NCBI GenBank assembly: GCA_035591015.1
Contig: JAXIUW010135559.1
Coordinates: 1-13,250, forward strand
Reading direction: 5' to 3'
DNA: 13,250 bases
Source of the DNA: Cephalothrix simula
Taxonomy: Eukaryota; Nemertea; Palaeonemertea; Archinemertea; Cephalotrichidae
In this document: piece after piece, positions 1-8,306 of the stretch
Numbering within the stretch: position 1 is the first letter of the stretch
Layout: every line of letters starts with the position of its first letter
Program-made: the position numbers and the translations under genes
The notes under the pieces: model-generated
What the model was told of the DNA's origin: nothing
Seen by the model: the letters and a program-made list of their open reading frames with translations, nothing else
Database searches by the model: none

Positions 1-162
1 TCTGAACTAGGAAGCTTGCATTCAGATGGAATCAGGCACCCATATAGAGACATGTGGTTATAGATTTAGTTATGGTAATATTGAATTAGGCGAGGTCCAA
101 ATTTTGATTTATGACGTCAAAATTTGATTTTCAGAGAGGAGCCTTCGTCTCAAAAGCCATTG
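1..162. other. AT-rich sequence, no gene seen
   Basis: There is no open frame or recognised repeat here. The only point of note is a perfect TGACGTCA octamer at 112-119, set between two similar AAATTTTGATTT-like stretches. Confidence 0.5.
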
Positions 163-329
163 ATACCGGTGTGACAGGGATCATAGTCCGCAGGGATTTT
201 TGTCCTCTTTGTATAACATATCATACACTGAGGCAGGATATTAATTAATCCCTGGGCTTCTTTCGTCATCAATATACAAAGTACATATACGGCATCCCTA
301 CCGGACAGACATCCCTTTCACACCGGTAT
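163..329. repeat. Imperfect foldback / hairpin element
   Basis: The outer arms ATACCGGTGTGACAGGGAT (163-181) and its near-complement (311-329) differ at one base. Inside them, GTCCG plus AGGGAT at 187-198 pairs with 293-305, and CTTTGTAT at 206-213 pairs with ATACAAAG at 274-281. The centre (234-254) is a near-palindrome around TTAATTAA. The paired blocks run almost through the whole 167 bp, so a single strand could fold into one long hairpin. I see no target-site duplication and no coding capacity. It could be a small foldback MITE or a structured regulatory RNA; the sequence does not decide between them. Confidence 0.6.
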
Positions 330-957
330 TGCTATGTGGAAGATGCTGAACATATGGAGCTGAATCAAAGATTTATGGTGTTGGAATGGAAGAGTTAGAA
401 ATGGAAAAAAATGAGGGTTTTGAATGTTGTATCTGCCATTACAGTCGAATGTAAAAATATCAGGATATCATTTCTTAATCTTATCGCCACAAATTGCGGC
501 AATTTAAATATTATGCGTTTACACTATCTATCTACGGAGAGATTCTAAAATTTTTATCATTCAATGTTGGCTTGAACTGATCTAAACTTGGCGCAAATGT
601 TGAAATTAAAATCGAGAGAAATATCTTTTAAACCAATTCTCAAAATATGTTTTTAAAAGAAATTTAATGTTTTTAGTTTTAAAATAAATGAGTTAAAACT
701 CTATAAAAAAACTTAATAGATGAGATATTATATTTTTGAAAATCTATATAAGAATAACTTTGACATTATGTCTGCAATTTTAAATTTTGAGAAAGTTTAC
801 ATTTTGGATACATTTTTCAAAACCCTCTATTAAAAAATATAAAAAAATGTTGTAAAATCGTTTAAAAATTATGTAAAAAACCACTGTACTATTTTACATG
901 TAAAAGTATAATTGCGATTTTAATTGTAGTGCCTAAATAATTGTAAAGAAATACAAT
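330..957. other. AT-rich spacer, nothing recognised
   Basis: This stretch is very AT-rich with many A and T runs. I found no sustained open frame, terminal repeats or RNA gene on either strand. Confidence 0.5.
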
Positions 958-1648
958 TAGGCGTATCCATATTTTTTAGCCTTCCTTAGGCAATGTAACT
1001 TCATTTTTTAAAAGGTAATCCCCTTTTATTTACCATGGCAACAGATGACGTCATAATTTTGAAATTTTTATTTTCGATACCATAAGACCTGAAGGGTGTT
1101 CAATCTCCCTCTTACGACAAACGTAACATTGTATTGGTAGATTATATGGTATCATTCATAAGACCAACTATTTCACCAACCATTATTCTAAATTTAAAAA
1201 ATATTCGATTTTTAACATTTTGGAAAATTAAAGAGGGGACCACCTTAATAGTTATAATTTTTTATTGAATTTTTGTAATCGGAAAGACTGTGCAGGGGAG
1301 CTGACTGGCTTAGATTTCCCACCAATTATGGTAAAGGGGGTGTTTTGCGCATTTAGATTTCTGGAGTCAGTTATTCTGTTGAATAATTTGATGAAAGTTT
1401 TTTTAGATGAGCGTTGTGCCCGTTCCACAGACACCCCGGGTGATCTCTGCAACAGCTCGACTGGCGCGTTTCAAATTCGCGAGGGTCACAGACGGAGGCA
1501 GTTTTCTGATTACGTACTTAATTAAGTTGGAGAAGAGAGGGAGATAATGGCGAAAACTTCGTGAGGAGAGAGAGAAACTTAATAATAAGTACCTTTTTTT
1601 GATTTTTTTTTTAAATTCTAATTTTTTAATTTAGTTGGGATACGCCTA
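958..1648. mobile_element. Possible MITE with short terminal repeats and TA flanks
   Basis: TAGGCGTATCC at 958-968 is matched by its exact reverse complement at 1638-1648. Read as a TA target duplication plus a 9-bp terminal repeat (GGCGTATCC), this gives a 687-bp element of the Tc1/mariner size and style. The match stops abruptly inside. An 11-bp inverted match is expected by chance several times in a window this size, so the call rests on the short distance, the GC content of the motif and the TA flanks. The interior holds a moderately GC-rich patch at about 1290-1520 that is open on both strands (66-86 codons) but matches no protein I know. Confidence 0.3.
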
Positions 1649-1659
1649 TGCGTTTTTCT

Positions 1660-2521
1660 GAGCACAGTGTATAAAATGATGCAAAATTCGTGGTTTATCT
1701 TTTTTTTAAACCACACCATACACCAATTTTAATTAGACAAATTTTTAAGTAAATCTATAAGAACATGTGCATGTAGCACCTGATATACAAATTACTTAAA
1801 AGAGAATGTTATTTATTTAAAGTAATTCTAGATTCAAAGTAAAATTATAAAAAATATATTACCCTGCTATTTCGAGCGTTGAATTTAATATTTGAGCTCA
1901 GTATTTTTGTACTTAGATAATTCTAAAATTTGAGATCGAAAAAAATTAGTCGAAATCAATTTTTGACAACTTTTTAATGGGTAAAATCATACAAAATTTA
2001 CTTCAACAATCATTCGATAAAGCCGTTGAAAATTTTCCTCAAAAAGCTGTTAATAAATCTTTTTGTGACAAATTAGTCAAGTGAAAGAATTGATGTGATA
2101 AAAGAAAAATTCTGGGATATTACTAGATAACCTTATTGGACGAAATTAAATTTGACTGCGGTCTGACTACCGTTATGAACTAAAAAAATTTTAAAAATAT
2201 AATCTCTATTTGTCATACATGTATTTTGAATTTATTTTAGATATACAGATAATATTACTCGTATTCATAAAAAATATTTATTATATATAATAGCAGATAA
2301 TATTTATGAATACAGTATATCTAAAAAAATGTATCATGTAGACTCGCCGTAATTATTATGCAATGTTGGCTCATCAAGTATTGAATTCTTATAATTTGTA
2401 AAATAACATTATAAATTATTTTAAATTTACCAGATATGTAATATTTTGATAAAAAATATTTTGTTGTATTTAGTCTACGTCCAAAGATTTTAAAGAATGC
2501 ATCATTTTATACACTGTGCTC
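1660..2521. mobile_element. Non-autonomous DNA transposon with 24-bp perfect TIRs
   Basis: The terminal repeat begins GAGCACAGTGTATAAAATGA at 1660 and runs 24 bases to 1683. Its exact reverse complement is at 2498-2521. A perfect 24-bp inverted match 860 bp apart is far beyond chance. The interior is AT-rich without a usable frame, so the element would depend on a transposase supplied elsewhere. The flanks (TTTTTCT on the left, TTTTAATT on the right) show no clear target duplication, and I cannot assign the superfamily. Inside are a short hairpin at about 1688-1714 and a longer one at 2234-2328. Confidence 0.7.
2234..2328. repeat. AT-rich hairpin inside the 1660-2521 element
   Basis: TTTTAGATATAC near 2234 pairs with GTATATCTAAAA near 2316-2328, and GTATTCATAA near 2261 pairs with TTATGAATAC near 2304-2313, around an A/T-only loop. 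The stem is interrupted but long. It lies near the middle-right of the transposon-like element and may be part of its fold. Confidence 0.5.
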
Positions 2522-3108
2522 TTTTAATTGATGTAAAGAGAACAAAAAAGTGATAATTTCCCTGCAACATATTGCAGTGGCAACTTTGTTACTAGGCAAA
2601 AAAGGGTTCTCTCTGACCAATTATCATAGGTTCTCACTTGCGCAAAGTTTCAATTTTCATTTAAGACATAGATCTAAATGGTTATATTTGGTTAAATTTT
2701 TTAACCATTACTTTAGAGAGTAATTTATATTACTCAAACCGATTTTATGTTAATATTTGCCGTAGAGACCCCCAATTTTCACTTATGCGCTCATTTAATC
2801 GATGTTCCGGAGTTATATACATTTTTAATGTATAATTTAAATCTCATAATCTTTCCCTCCAGGACGATGGGATCCAATGGAGGGGGCCAATCGAACGGCG
2901 TTTTTGAGTGTTCTGAGCAAGGGTTTATATAGGAACATAATGCTGATACTTACAAGTGTAGGGTTAAAAATAGTTTAAAATCTCCGTGTTGGCTATAAGT
3001 TATAGATTTTTCTTGCTTCACGTGATCAGATGGATGCTCACAAACCTAATTTGGGAATTGTGGATTTGCTCATTACCCTTTAGCAGGCTAATAGATATAA
3101 ACTTTCTC
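2522..3108. other. Intergenic, no gene recognised
   Basis: Frames of about 60 codons exist on the plus strand (2747-2932 and 2986-3174), but they show no recognisable motif and look like chance openings. A pyrimidine run ending in CAG near 2860 resembles a splice acceptor followed by a short open stretch, but nothing downstream supports an exon. Confidence 0.4.
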
Positions 3109-3825
3109 TTAAAAATTGCGCTTTGTGTGATTGACCATTACAGTATACTGGTTATTGCTCCGTTTAAAATGTAATGGCAGGGAACCAGATCATCACAAGG
3201 ACCCAAATGTCACATTTGTGCATAACGTGACCATTAGCAACAAGAGTATCCAATGCTGATTTCTGTTATGACAAGAATGTATCGATTCTGATCATCACAA
3301 GGAACTTAAGTATTAGAATACATTCGTGTTTTTGTGCGTAACGTGACAGTAGCAACAAGTATACTGGTTACTGTTTTTCAAATGAGAACAGGAAGGGAAC
3401 CTGTGGCCAAAATCTTACAAAGGCCCCATGTGCTTTTTGTGCATAACGTTACCATAGCAACAAGAGTATACTGGTTACTCTTTTTTTTTATAGGAACAGG
3501 AAGCAATAGTATACTGGTTACTAGCTGTTTGTTTCAACAGGAAATGAATCAATAGTATATTGATTACTGTTTATGAATCTGCAAGGAATCATATATCACA
3601 TAAAAATTTCACGAAATGCTCATGTGCTCTTTGTGCGTAAGGTTACCATATTAATAAGTATACTGGTTACTTTTTATATTGATAGGACAGGAAGGGAACC
3701 AGATCATCACACTAATATCACAAAAACCTCATCTACTTTTTCTGCGTAATGTCCAATAGTAGGTAATAGTTGTTTTAAGCACAAAATACATGTATACATA
3801 AATCACACAAAGCGCAATTTGTTAA
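3109..3825. mobile_element. MITE-like element with TTAA flanks, 20-bp TIRs and tandem core
   Basis: AAATTGCGCTTTGTGTGATT at 3113-3132 has a perfect reverse complement at 3801-3820. Both ends are flanked by TTAA (3109-3112 and 3822-3825), the target duplication used by piggyBac and Kolobok transposases. The right end has one extra base between the repeat and TTAA. Nearly the whole interior is a degenerate tandem array (separate entry). No transposase frame is present, so it would be a passenger of an autonomous relative. The TIR does not start with the CCY typical of piggyBac, so Kolobok or another TTAA user is equally possible. Confidence 0.65.
3126..3770 (+). repeat. Degenerate tandem array, units of roughly 95-190 bp
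   Basis: A recurring block, GTGCRTAACGTNACCATAGCAACAAG followed by TATACTGGTTACT and then AGGAACAGGAAGGGAACC and ATCATCACAAGG, restarts near 3125, 3218, 3333, 3438, 3632 and (partly) 3740. The third full unit is longer because the TATACTGGTTACT segment is itself repeated three times (near 3468, 3508 and 3555, the last diverged). The array is bounded almost exactly by the TIRs of the TTAA element, so it is the core of that element rather than a separate satellite. Confidence 0.65.
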
Positions 3826-4275
3826 AAAAAGGAGGTATTTCTTCCATGTAATCAATATATTTGGTAAGAATTTAGTGATTTAATGCTAACTGACGTAGAT
3901 CATCCTAATGGAAATGCATTGTGCAATGCAATGTGCATCTTCTGAAAAATGTGTTAGAGTCTGTGATTTCTTATCTACCTTGAGAGTTTAAGCTGTTTTG
4001 TATTCTTAATGATATCTGCTAGTCTTTCAAAGGATGATCAAGGCAGCCGAAAAATGTATGGATTTATTCGTATTCTTTAAATGTTTAGATTAAACGAGCA
4101 TCATTTATAATTTTTGTAAATGCAGCTTTAAACTGCAGCTACTTTAAATCTACAGTTTAGTTACACTAGCATAGTGTAATCATATCTACGTCAGTGTGTT
4201 GGAGTTAGTTTTAATACCAAAATTTCTCAGGTTACTTTAGCATCAGTTTTAATGTGTAAATTTTTTGTAAAGTGC
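3826..4275. other. Intergenic, weak inverted repeat only
   Basis: No gene is seen. CTGACGTAGAT at 3890-3900 has its complement at 4184-4194, with some looser similarity outside it, which could mark another small MITE of about 300 bp. At 11 bp this may be chance. Confidence 0.3.
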
Positions 4276-4350
4276 ACTGCACAGCGCAGTGGTTAAAGAT
4301 GACATGCGGGGCGACCGTTATTTGACATCCCAGCAGAACCTAGGGTTAGG
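4276..4350 (+). repeat. Degenerate tRNA-derived SINE head
   Basis: GCGCAGTGGTTAAA at 4285-4298 fits the pol III A box of tRNA-derived SINEs. About 35 bases on, TTTGACATCCCAGCAG (4321-4336) looks like a decayed B box with the following arm (consensus GGTTCGANTCC). The strand order and spacing are right, but the B box has several mismatches, so this would be an old copy and not a working tRNA gene. I cannot see where its tail ends. Confidence 0.4.
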
Positions 4351-4735
4351 TAGGAAGTTGAGTCCGCATAATGTTTTATTGTTGATTCTTGTAGCTCAAG
4401 ACTTCTAGGATAATAATCAGAGACAGGCCACCCATGCATGTTTGGGGAAATTGATTTATTCAAGATGGCGTCCAATGGCGCCTAATATTTATAATCGCCT
4501 TTTTGACACGGAAGGCTTCATTTTAGATGCTACAAATGTATTACAAACTAATAGAAACATGGAGGTAATTGTTCAGAAAAAGGGGGTTTTAAAAGGATTC
4601 GAGCCCCCTATGATGTCATTTATCGATGGCGCCATAAAATAAAATCTTAATTTTTTTTGTCAAATTTTGATTATAGGGCTTATAATAGCTATCACAAAAT
4701 TTAATGTTCATAAATACAAAAAAACGTCTATGAGG
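4351..4735. other. Intergenic, repeat-like, no gene
   Basis: A 66-codon plus frame at 4442-4642 has no recognisable motif. It contains AAGATGGCG and ATGGCGCC pieces near both its ends, which are common in invertebrate repeats. I consider it noncoding. This is the left flank of the large palindrome. Confidence 0.4.
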
Positions 4736-4745
4736 TCATTTTGGT

Positions 4746-4776
4746 GCCGCCAACAAAGCTTACAACAATATAATGC
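4746..4776 (+). repeat. Outer terminal motif, left copy
   Basis: This 31-bp motif has core CAACAAAGCTTACAACAATA. It recurs in the same orientation at 8999-9029 and inverted at 13210-13240. Here the first six bases are GCCGCC where the other copies have GACGTC. It lies just inside the edge of the visible palindrome and may be the terminal repeat of the mobile unit. Confidence 0.75.
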
Positions 4777-4910
4777 TCATTAAAAAAATCATTAGTTGCA
4801 ATTTGATAAAAGCAGAAAAGGAATATAAGATGAATTTAATGAACGTACCAATTATTTGAAAAAAACGAAGTAATAAGGGGACATAAGAATAAAACATACC
4901 TTATTGTTAT

Positions 4911-5637
4911 TTAGTCCTCATCACTGCTGTCACTCGGTGCTGTTTGTTCTTCATCCTCATCGTCATCGTCATCCGATTCATCCCATGTTTCTTTCTCTGT
5001 GAACTGATTATTACAGTTTGAGCATTTACAAAATGTGTTGCAACCGATTCCTGCTTTTTTGCAAGGACATTTACCATTTCCATATGGATTTTCGGAAGAA
5101 CATCCGCATCTCATCATTGTCATTAGTTCCTCAGGGATTCGAGGCACTCTAGAAGGTAACGGGACTGTAAAAGGAATCGTTCCTTATCATCTTTTGACTA
5201 TCCGAACGTACATGGATCAAGATCTGGTGGCGCACCATGCAAAGCTAATTTCCATTTGGCACACTGAAAGTGAGCCCTTCTTACATTTTCGGTAAATGCT
5301 TCTGAGGTTGGTGGTAGCGTCTTTAACTGAGGGGCAGATACTGTACTCCGCTTTGAAGTTTTTGTGAGCCATACTTCATACTTATTTTCGGACATAGATG
5401 AATTTGGTTTGCCTCCATAACATTTGGAAACAAATCTTGTTGCTTCGTTGACGACAATTGGTGCACTTGGATTTCCTAAGTTTAGTAATGCATATTATCC
5501 TGCTTCAAGTATTTTTACCACAGTGGCTTTACCAATGTCATAAATGTACGCAACTGAATTGCAACCGGTGCGCGTGGGCAGCAAGCAAATTCGGTACAAT
5601 ATTTGAATGCTTTTTCGATGATATAATGTCAATACTA
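4911..5637 (-). pseudogene. C-terminal half, FEN-like / CXC repeat-associated protein (left arm)
   Basis: I recognise the C-terminal half of a large invertebrate repeat-associated family. In order: a KHSNIVPNLLAAHA stretch, a TGCNSVAYIYDIGKATVV stretch, KYEVWLTKTSKRS, LPPTSEAFTENVRRAHFQ, DPCTFG, an eight-cysteine cluster RCGC...KCPC...CNTFCKCSNC, and an acidic Asp/Glu tail ending at 4911. The TGC segment resembles the GCDY...GIG helix-hairpin-helix of FEN1/XPG nucleases, but the aspartate is Asn and GIG is DIG. The cysteine pattern resembles the tesmin/TSO1 CXC zinc-binding motif, and all eight cysteines survive here. Lesions are a two-base frameshift before TGC, an in-frame TAA after LEAG, and TAG for the Trp after CTFG. 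The last 78 codons (4911-5147) remain open. There is no start codon of its own. The family name and activity are my recollection and inference. Confidence 0.8.
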
Positions 5638-5646
5638 GAAAAAACG

Positions 5647-5926
5647 GCACAAATAAAAACAGAACTTCAAAGGCTTGGTTGTCTAATGTTGTTAAACCTG
5701 TTCTACTAATGATGATGTATCTCCGTGCCGAGAGTGAGCCAGATTCGCCACTAACTCTCTTCGTAGTTAAAGAAATGATTCCATATTTCTTTGCTGTTGG
5801 TCATTTCAATTATGCGCGCTACGGTTTATACTACCTGAGGTCAATGGAGAAGCTGGATGGTGAAGTTTTACGTAGTTTCTTGAAGAGACAGCATAATGAG
5901 GGTTTGTAGAATGGAATATGGTCTGG
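5647..5926 (+). pseudogene. N-terminal half, first segment, same protein family (left arm)
   Basis: The frame encodes NRTSKAWLSNVVKPVLLMMM, then YLRAE, VVKEMIPYFF, GHFNYARYGLYYLRSMEKL, and a decayed NEGL-stop-NGIWSG. The GHFNYARYGLYYLRSM block is a hallmark of the N-terminal part of the family I recall. The frame runs in the opposite direction to the C-half, and the two abut within about 40 bp, so a continuous gene has been rearranged. Relative to the right arm, four residues between KRQH and NEGL are lost (GQHVMRNNEGL on the right). The segment is cut at 5926 by the hAT-like element and continues at 8471. It has no credible initiation codon and is a relic. Confidence 0.8.
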
Positions 5927-7092
5927 CAGTGGCGTAACGCTGTATGGTCTGGTGAAGTCGCTGACCATGGGCCCCCGACAAAAATGACCAAAAAAAATTC
6001 GTCAAGTTTTCATCCGCACTAAAGAATAAATAAGAAGGCATTGTCTGTTCGATGCAAAATTCAGTTAGTCAACCACCAATCCATTCGGCAAAATATTTAG
6101 AACTGTTCGTAGAAGAGGGAATTTGAATAGAAACAGAGGTAAATTATGAGAATTTCGTTTTAAATGCCATACTAATATTTCAGCCTGTGGCCTCTGATAT
6201 TTTTTGAAAATAACATGTCTACCAAGTTTGAGTGAAATTATATACCATTGGTGTCCAATAGACAGCTCGCCTATTTTGGGTTACCGTTTCAAAAAATCGA
6301 TATTTGACCAACTTATATTTTGAGTGCAAAAATATTTTCTAAAATAAGGGACCAAATCCAAGGGAATTAAATTATCTTTTATCCTCGACCTGGGTCACTT
6401 TACAGTTCACTTATGAGCGGTTGAGCATTTTCTTGGAGTATACCACTCCTAAATTCTGAATCAAATTCGTCAGTTCCGAGAAAAAAAACTTCCCGAAACG
6501 TACAAAACTTGGTTCTTACTGGTTCTAAGTGATGAATTATTGTCAGGACCGTGAAGAAAGTTAAAGTAGTGGATCTGTAAAAATCAGACTGATATTTGAT
6601 CTCTAGCGCAGATCTCAGAAATTCGCGGCTTTTTCTAACTTATACTCCTCAACATAACTGTTTGATTTTCGGAACATGACTTGCCAATGAGTTTTATTAT
6701 TCGAAAATTACACATTGTGAGTTCACTTGACAGGCTCTGAGATGTTTTATAGCAAGAGATACCGGAATAGGCTAGTAAACATACCTCTCCTAATTATCGA
6801 TTTTTTCCGCTCCATCAAAATCTCAAATTTTAAGAGAGTACATTTTAACAAAAAAAGATGCCCCATTTATTGGATTTCGTTCTAGTTTTGGTATAAACTT
6901 TTAACCTCAGAACTAAAATTTAACATTTTTGAGAGAAAGTATCCGTAGAACGCAGAAAAAAAGTTAACGAAAAGAGTAACGCATGCGCAGACAGGTCAGT
7001 TTTGCAAATTATCTTTTTTATTGTATGGAAAATCATTAAAATATATTTCAAATTGATGCTCAATGATCAAAGTTTAAATGCCTACATTAAAT

Positions 7093-7387
7093 TTATGGGA
7101 CTACGTTTATTAAGGTGATTCGGAATAGGGCTGACCTGGAACAGGGCTTAAATATGAATGGTGTATGGCATGTCAAAGCAGAAATCCAAGAATCTGAAAC
7201 CTCCCTCAAAACCTTGTATTTCTCTCTCACTGGAAACCTCGTATTTTCCCCCTCAATCTCCCCCAAGGCATCATTTTTCTCCCAAAGACTCCCTTTAAAG
7301 CTTAGTTTTTCTCTCTTAAGAATTAAAATCTCTCTCAAGACTTTATTTTTACCCTTAAGACTTGAAATTTCTTCCTCAAGACTTAAT
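7093..7387 (-). pseudogene. Decayed heptad-repeat (coiled-coil-like) coding fragment, left arm, inner copy A
   Basis: On the minus strand this stays open for about 97 codons. The first two thirds read as successive seven-residue units such as EISSLKG and KNKVLRE, continuing through KLSFKGSLWEKNDALGEI and ENTRFPVREKYKVLREVSDS. Leucine or isoleucine and charged residues recur every seven positions, i.e. a 21-nt purine-rich period, which fits a coiled coil. The rest (after about 7180) loses the pattern and the frame ends at 7093. I do not recognise the protein. It is unclear whether this was a real gene piece captured by the hAT-like element or a 21-bp satellite that happens to read as heptads. 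The matching right-arm copy has a stop in this frame. Confidence 0.5.
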
Positions 7388-7492
7388 TACCACCCCCCCC
7401 TCTTGAAGAAGAATGTTTCTTGAGAGAAATATTTTATTCTGTAACAAAAACAAAATACGTCTTTAGGAAGATTTTTTCTTTAGTTATTTTCG

Positions 7493-7567
7493 CCACAGCG
7501 GTAAATGATAACGTGATCTCGGAGGGTTTTATGATAAAATCAGGCTTCGCGTATGCACAAAACGACG
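7493..7567. other. Conserved core between the inner inverted repeats (left copy)
   Basis: From ACAGCGGTAAATGATAACGT to the AACGACG near 7567 this stretch matches the right arm (10404-10478) with a single G indel, whereas flanking sequence differs at about one base in ten. The minus strand reads FCAYAKPDFIIKP in both arms. I do not recognise the peptide. Confidence 0.5.
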
Positions 7568-7734
7568 TGTTATTCAAAATGGCCGATTATAGGGTGCCTA
7601 ACAGTAATGCTGCAGAAATTGTTTCACGAAACCCATAGGGATCTCGTGACTTATTTTAATAATTCTAGACAGAAAATATATTTTTCTCGCACACAATAGA
7701 ATATTTCTCTAAAAATACTCTTCTTTAGGGGGTG

Positions 7735-7890
7735 AATGAAGCCTTGAAGTCGATTTCAATTGTTGAGGGAGACATTTTAAGTCTTAAGGGAGAAAAATAA
7801 AGTCTCGAGAGATATTTTGACATTTTCAGGGAGGAAATACGAAGTTTTCAGGGAGATATATGATTTTTGAAATCTTTTTTTTACTTGGCA
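7735..7890 (+). pseudogene. Decayed heptad-repeat coding fragment, left arm, inner copy B (inverted)
   Basis: The plus strand reads GVNEALKSISIVEGDILSLK, then SLERYFDIFREEIRSF, with interspersed stops. It has the same purine-rich 21-nt heptad rhythm as the minus-strand fragment at 7093-7387, but is inverted to it. Outside the heptads the similarity continues: GAGAGAAATATTTTATTCT near 7421-7440 pairs with AGAATATTTCTCT near 7698-7712, and GGCATGTCAAAG near 7168 pairs loosely with CTTGGCAGCATGC near 7884. The hAT-like element therefore carries its own foldback. Confidence 0.45.
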
Positions 7891-8247
7891 GCATGCTATA
7901 ATGGTGCCCCGGATGCCACTTTGAGACACCAAGCGAAAGTGGTTTAAATTTGTCGTTAATTTGCCTTTTACGCCTATTGGCGCACAAATGGAGCATACTT
8001 GGCAACATTTGGGATGATTAGTTTATGAGATATAGCATTTTCGCTAGTCTATTGCATTTAGTTTTACGAATTTATATTGTTCGCTGACTATTTCTTCAAA
8101 ACGATTCATTATCTCCCTTAGCCTCTCCTTAGGTCGTGTAAAATAACATCGCTGAACCGAATCCAATTTAAATTATTATGCATTTTTGATTGGGTATTTT
8201 TCCGAGTTTTGGGAACACTTTAGGGGGCCCCGGAGAAAATTTTGACC

Positions 8248-8306
8248 AATGAAATGAAATGAAATGAAATGAAATGAAATGAAATGAAATGAAATGAAAT
8301 GAAATG
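8248..8306 (+). repeat. (AATGA)n microsatellite, about 12 units
   Basis: This is an uninterrupted pentanucleotide run present only in the left arm. It directly abuts the SINE-like body at 8307-8450 and, read on the minus strand as (TCATT)n, is in the position of a retroposon 3' tail. Confidence 0.95.

Noticed and set aside
2986-3174. 62-codon plus frame with hydrophobic residues as a membrane protein
   Set aside because: It overlaps the TIR of the TTAA element, has no recognisable motif and is expected by chance in AT-rich DNA.
3890-4194. 11-bp inverted repeat CTGACGTAGAT as another MITE
   Set aside because: Matches of this length are expected by chance across the window, and no flanking target duplication is seen. 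It is kept only as a note in the region entry.
4276-4350. Functional tRNA gene
   Set aside because: There is an A-box match only. The B box is decayed, and no cloverleaf stems or anticodon arm can be drawn.
4442-4642. 66-codon plus frame as a small gene
   Set aside because: It has no motif, lies among repeat-like GATGGCG pieces and shows no supporting signals.
7115-7423. 102-codon plus-strand frame in the pyrimidine-rich tract
   Set aside because: The leucine/serine-rich peptide is the complement of the purine-rich heptad repeat. The minus-strand reading has the ordered seven-residue pattern, so the plus frame is a shadow.
8248-8306. Pentamer run as a CRISPR-like or satellite array
   Set aside because: The units are 5 bp without spacers, and it abuts a SINE-like body. 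It is a microsatellite or retroposon tail.
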